Source: Deltaproteobacteria bacterium | GTDB taxonomy: Bacteria > SAR324 > XYD2-FULL-50-16 | DNA length: 48,133 nucleotides | Direction: 5' to 3' | NCBI GenBank assembly: GCA_029881655.1 | Contig: JAOUME010000003.1 | Location: 1 to 48,133, forward strand | In this document: piece by piece, positions 44,294 through 48,133 of the stretch | How positions within the stretch are numbered: the stretch's first letter is position 1 | How the letters are laid out: each line of letters opens with the position of its first letter | Made by a program: the position numbers and the translations under genes | The notes under the pieces: generated by a model | Databases searched by the model: none | Seen by the model: the letters and a program-made list of their open reading frames with translations, nothing else | What the model was told of the DNA's origin: nothing

Positions 44294-44612
44294 TATTATT
44301 AATGCGAAAACTAAGAAAGCGCTCTTAACTTAATATTTATTTTATTGTTTTAATTGGGGTTGAAAAGCAAGTCCCATTTTTTTGATTTTTACAGTGCTAA
44401 ATTATTTATACTAGCAGTCTCTCAAAGCATCAAGTTAAAATCATGATATTTTCGACTTCATCAAAATCAAATAACCAAAAAAATGATCTAAGCCACTTGC
44501 TTACTTCACCTGAAAAAGTTAGATTTCAATCAGGAACCATTGACTTTAATTAGCATTAACCCGAGCCACCTTTTCTTTAAGCGTTTTAGCAAACTCACTT
44601 TAATCATAACTG
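44294..44612. other. 319-base gap before the purine cluster
   Basis: This AT-rich region separates the minus-strand HEAT-like gene from the plus-strand purine genes. It contains a 36-codon reading frame (44443-44553) without a ribosome site, which I do not believe to be a gene. A weak promoter-like pair lies at 44382-44412. I see no riboswitch aptamer of a known purine type. Confidence 0.5.
44382..44412 (+). promoter_or_regulatory. Weak sigma-70-like promoter for the purine cluster
   Basis: TTGATT (44382-44387) and TATACT (44407-44412) resemble the consensus boxes but are separated by 19 bases, longer than optimal. The leader to the purD-purE start would be about 190 bases, long enough for post-transcriptional control. 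Confidence 0.3.
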
Positions 44613-46376
44613 ATGAATGTACTTATCGTTGGCGCGGGCGGCAGAGAGCATGCCCTAGCCTGGAAATGTTCAAAAAGCGCTAAAATCTCATCGCTTTTCG
44701 TGACCCCTGGAAATGGAGGAATTGCCAAAATCGCCGAATGTCTCGGAATAACCGACATTGATGAGATCGTCAAGCTGGCGGTAGACAACAAGATTGATTT
44801 GGCAATCATCGGACAGGAAGATTACTTGGTAAAAGGGCTTACCGAGTTGTTAGAAGTCAAGGGGATCTCGGTTTTTGGCCCGGGCAAATTCGCCTCCCAG
44901 CTTGAGGGAAGCAAGGTCTTCGCAAAAGAATTCATGCAAAAGCACAAAATCCCGTCCGCCAGCTACGAGGTCTTTAATGATCCAAAAAAAGCATCTAAAC
45001 ACCTAAAGGCACAACAACCACCCTATGTCATCAAAGCGAGCGGGCTGGCTGCCGGAAAAGGAGTGATCCTTGTCGATGATTTTGAGCAGGCCGAAAAAGC
45101 CATTGAGCGGATCATGGTGGATAAGTGCTTTGGAGAGGCGGGCGAACAGGTTGTCATCGAAGAATTTCTCAAGGGCGAGGAAGCTTCCTGGTTCGTCATC
45201 ACCGATGGCGAAAACTTCCACTGCGCTCCAAGCCTCCAGGATCATAAAAGACAGCTTGATCTCGATCAAGGCCCCAATACAGGCGGCATGGGGTGTTACT
45301 CCCCTGCGCCAGTCGTCACGAAGGCGGTTCAAGAGAAAATCATCAGAGAGATCGTTGAGCCTACCCTGGAAGGGATGAAAAAAGAGGGGCATCCCTATAA
45401 AGGCGTTTTATACATCGGCCTGATGATTGACCAGCAGCAACCAAAGGTCATCGAATACAACATCCGTTTCGGCGATCCAGAGTGTCAACCCTTAATGATG
45501 CTTTTAGACAGTGATCTATTGGAGATCGCTTTGGCCGCTACTGAAAAAAGACTCGATAAAATCTCAATTGACTGGAAGCAAAAATCAGCTGTTTCCCTGA
45601 TATTGGCATCGGGGGGGTATCCCCACTCCTACCAAAAAGGCCACGTCATTCAAGGATTAGAAGAGATCATTGAAGGCGATGATCTGATGGTTTTTCACGC
45701 TGGCACAAAAAAAGATCAAAACCGTTTTATGACTTCCGGCGGCAGAGTCCTTGGCGTAACCTGCCTTGCCGATGATCTCCCGAGTGCCATTGAAAAAGTC
45801 TATGAGACCGCTAAATACGTTCATTGGCCACAAATGCAATACCGCAGGGATATTGGCCTGAAAGGATTAAAAAGAATGAGCGGTAGCCGCTCTGAAAATC
45901 TGGTTACAATCCTTATGGGATCGGCCTCCGATGCTCCCGTTGCAAAAAAAGCCACCCAAATTTTAAAACAGTTCAATATCTCCTTTAAGGTTTATGTTTC
46001 TTCGGCTCACCGTACTCCGGAGAGAACCCGGAATCTTATTCAGCAGACAGAAAAAGATGGTTGCGAGGTTTATATCGCCATTGCCGGTATGGCGGCTCAC
46101 CTCCCAGGGGTTATCGCCTCTGAAACCCAAAAACCGGTCATCGGGATTCCCGTTGATAGCATGTTAGGAGGACAAGACGCCCTTTACGCGATCGTTCAAA
46201 TGCCACCTGGAATCCCGGTCGCGACCGTCGGAATCAACCGTGGTGAAAACGCGGCTCTCTTGGCGACTCAAATTCTGGCATTGAAATACCCGGCGATAGC
46301 GGCCTATCACCAAGAATACCGCCTGCAAATGGAACAAAAGGTCATCACTTCTCAGGCGGGGATAGTAGACGCATGA
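44613..46376 (+). CDS. purDE: PurD-PurE fusion: GAR synthetase plus AIR carboxylase/mutase
   Basis: Residues 1-421 are a full PurD (phosphoribosylamine-glycine ligase). They have G-A-G-G-R-E-H-A-L (7-15), the ATP-grasp loop K-A-S-G-L-A-A-G-K-G-V near 142, G-G-M-G-C-Y-S-P and the usual PurD ending R-R-D-I-G. After about seven residues a complete class I PurE follows (429-587), with M-G-S-A-S-D (435-440) and the catalytic S-A-H-R-T-P (464-469). PurD makes glycinamide ribonucleotide. PurE converts N5-carboxy-AIR to CAIR, three steps later in the pathway. No frameshift is needed. An internal ATG at codon 422 with AAAGGA nine bases before it could also give free PurE. The stop overlaps purN (ATGA). 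Confidence 0.95.
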   Translation: MNVLIVGAGGREHALAWKCSKSAKISSLFVTPGNGGIAKIAECLGITDIDEIVKLAVDNKIDLAIIGQEDYLVKGLTELLEVKGISVFGPGKFASQLEGSKVFAKEFMQKHKIPSASYEVFNDPKKASKHLKAQQPPYVIKASGLAAGKGVILVDDFEQAEKAIERIMVDKCFGEAGEQVVIEEFLKGEEASWFVITDGENFHCAPSLQDHKRQLDLDQGPNTGGMGCYSPAPVVTKAVQEKIIREIVEPTLEGMKKEGHPYKGVLYIGLMIDQQQPKVIEYNIRFGDPECQPLMMLLDSDLLEIALAATEKRLDKISIDWKQKSAVSLILASGGYPHSYQKGHVIQGLEEIIEGDDLMVFHAGTKKDQNRFMTSGGRVLGVTCLADDLPSAIEKVYETAKYVHWPQMQYRRDIGLKGLKRMSGSRSENLVTILMGSASDAPVAKKATQILKQFNISFKVYVSSAHRTPERTRNLIQQTEKDGCEVYIAIAGMAAHLPGVIASETQKPVIGIPVDSMLGGQDALYAIVQMPPGIPVATVGINRGENAALLATQILALKYPAIAAYHQEYRLQMEQKVITSQAGIVDA

Positions 46377-46996
46377 GCAATCTGGCCGTTTTTATCTCCG
46401 GAAACGGAAGCAACCTTCAGGCGATCATCAACCGCTGGAAAAAAGAAGACACCGCTTTCGACATCAAACTTGTCTTTTGTAACAAAGATGACGCTTACGG
46501 GATCAGAAGGGCAACCAAGGCGGGTATACCGGTAAAGATCCTGTTGCACAGCGATTTTGTTGATAGACAAGCCTACGACCAAAAAATACAGGAGATCATG
46601 CTGGCGCATCAAATCGACCTGATTGCGTTGGCCGGGTTCATGAGACTCTTAAGCTCTTGGTTTGTCGAGAAATGGGCCGGAAAAATCTTAAATATCCACC
46701 CCTCACTTCTACCCGCTTTTCCAGGATTAAACGCTCAAAAACAAGCCTTGGAACATGGTGTCAGGTTTAGTGGATGCAGTGTTTTTTTTGTTGACTCTGG
46801 AGTCGATACTGGGGCGATCATCAGCCAAGCGGTCGTCCCCATTTTCCTAAACGACAGCTTGGAGACACTTTCAAAGCGAATCCTGAAAAAAGAGCACCTG
46901 ATTTTCCCTACCGCGATCAACGATGTAGCTCTGGGAAAGGTTTCGCTATGTAACAGTAAGGCTGTATTTAAAATAAAGGCAACCCAAACAAATTAA
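46373..46996 (+). CDS. purN: Phosphoribosylglycinamide formyltransferase
   Basis: The 207-residue protein is a standard PurN, which transfers a formyl group from 10-formyltetrahydrofolate to GAR, the product of the PurD half of the upstream fusion. It has G-N-G-S-N-L-Q (10-16) and the catalytic triad N107, H109 (I-L-N-I-H-P-S-L-L-P) and D145 (S-G-V-D-T-G), one position off the E. coli numbering. Its start overlaps the fusion gene by four bases. Only one base separates its stop from the selenoprotein ATG. Confidence 0.96.
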   Translation: MSNLAVFISGNGSNLQAIINRWKKEDTAFDIKLVFCNKDDAYGIRRATKAGIPVKILLHSDFVDRQAYDQKIQEIMLAHQIDLIALAGFMRLLSSWFVEKWAGKILNIHPSLLPAFPGLNAQKQALEHGVRFSGCSVFFVDSGVDTGAIISQAVVPIFLNDSLETLSKRILKKEHLIFPTAINDVALGKVSLCNSKAVFKIKATQTN

Positions 46997-46997
46997 A

Positions 46998-47345
46998 ATG
47001 ACAAAAACATCCATCGCCTGGTTTTATTCCAGAAAAGGCTGAACTACCGCCAAAAAAGCTCAAGAGTTTCTTGAGAGAAAAAGGATTCAAATCGAAGATA
47101 CCCAGTATTCAGGCGAAGTTAAATTTAACGCCGAACAAGCTTGGGAACTGCTCAAAAAAGCCGAAACGATCTATTGCGCGAAAGGAAAAAGAATTATTTG
47201 TTTTGTGCCGGAGAAAGATCCCAAAGAGGATATCCTTAAAAAGATCATCGGCCCTAGTGGAAACCTTAGAGCCCCAACATTAAAAATCGGAGAGATATTT
47301 ATCGTTGGCTTTAATCTCGACCTTTATACGGAAAAAATCGCGTGA
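46998..47345 (+). CDS. ArsC-family selenoprotein (in-frame UGA read as Sec)
   Basis: From ATG 46998 the frame is open for 115 codons except for one TGA at 47040-47042 (codon 15). Read as selenocysteine (U), the protein is W-F-Y-S-R-K-G-U-T-T-A-K-K-A-Q at residues 8-22. This is the active-site region of ArsC/thioredoxin-fold proteins, where Cys-x-x-Cys is usual; here Sec takes the first Cys place and Ala18 the second. The end, G-P-S-G-N-L-R-A-P-T-L-K-I-G followed by V-G-F-N, matches the ArsC-family (seleno)protein group I know from deltaproteobacteria. A hairpin with a G in its loop lies 24 bases past the UGA. The gene follows purN by one base. The substrate is unknown, and arsenate reduction is not implied. 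A calling program that ends at TGA would miss it. Confidence 0.85.
47040..47075 (+). promoter_or_regulatory. Candidate bacterial SECIS element
   Basis: After the UGA (47040-47042) and 16 spacer bases comes the stem CTCAAG (47059-47064), loop AGTTT and stem CTTGAG (47070-47075), a perfect six-pair hairpin. The loop has G as its second base (47066), 24 bases past the UGA. This fits the usual bacterial SECIS layout of an apical loop with an early G, 16-37 bases downstream. The element lies within the coding sequence, as expected for SelB-dependent decoding. Confidence 0.7.
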
Positions 47346-47469
47346 GTTAAAGGCTGTCGAAAAATCTATTTTCATTGACCTAGATACTCCATAAACATTA
47401 TGCATGAATTCACCCCAAGATATCGGTTTTTTGGACGTTATCTTTTCCTTAAACTCCCGGAAGTGTTGA

Positions 47470-48133
<664 letters not shown>

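Noticed and set aside
44443-44553. 36-residue frame before the purine cluster
   Set aside because: No ribosome site and no recognisable motif; probably chance.
47071-47283. 70-codon frame in another phase of the selenoprotein gene
   Set aside because: It is a basic, low-complexity shadow of the real frame with no family motif.
46998-47345. Pseudogene with a nonsense mutation
   Set aside because: The frame after TGA is conserved to the end, the TGA replaces the active-site cysteine, and a SECIS-like hairpin follows, so Sec decoding is more likely.

Overview
The window is A+T-rich chromosomal DNA from a Gram-negative bacterium with an LPS-type outer membrane. Evidence for this is an LPS-assembly protein (lptD), a heptose kinase gene (hldE-like), a TonB-like protein, signal peptidase II and several lipoproteins. 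The gene content (UbiD, family 4 uracil-DNA glycosylase, SUMF1/CsgG-like proteins, a UGA-containing ArsC-family selenoprotein) fits a deltaproteobacterial or SAR324-like lineage. That placement is an inference with low confidence. I see no phage, insertion sequence, CRISPR array, tRNA or rRNA, so this looks like core genome.

Layout. 1-1730: the 3' part of an ABC-2 type permease and a glutathione S-transferase-like protein. 2015-6186: a FabV/FabMG-like reductase, two exported proteins of unknown function and a DUF362 protein, all on the plus strand. 6473-9320: ribosomal protein S1 and a TonB-like protein separated by a perfect inverted repeat. 9339-10331 (minus): a degenerate diacylglycerol-kinase-like protein. 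10652-13375: hldE-like, rsmD and an exported BamE-like protein. 13383-14987 (minus): a CsgG-like/SUMF1 protein. 15166-15873: a short RsmI. 15888-18989 (minus): ubiD, lspA and a FecR-domain protein. 19373-19768: a divergent Hsp20-like protein. 19823-22807 (minus): a PreP-type metallopeptidase. 22808-23573: a 766-base AT-rich gap with inverted repeats and a possible sigma-54 promoter, leading into a 69-residue protein. 23743-24621 (minus): uracil-DNA glycosylase. 24815-31978: an exported duplicated-domain protein, htpG, lptD, an outer-membrane-like protein and a lipoprotein. 32153-40258: a TPR lipoprotein, a small protein, mutS, a cell-wall amidase, a lipoprotein and a zinc-ribbon membrane protein. 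40263-44293 (minus): recJ and a HEAT-like zinc protein. 44613-48133: a purine cluster with a fused purD-purE, purN, the selenoprotein and the start of purA.

Functional themes are envelope biogenesis (LPS heptose, LptD, LspA, amidase, lipoproteins), DNA repair (MutS, RecJ, UDG), rRNA methylation (RsmD, RsmI), protein quality control (HtpG, Hsp20-like, PreP) and purine synthesis.

The most notable finding is at 46998-47345. It is an intact ArsC-family gene read through an in-frame TGA (codon 15), with a hairpin at the right distance for a bacterial SECIS element. A gene caller that treats TGA as stop would miss it. The second is the PurD-PurE fusion directly upstream in the same cluster.
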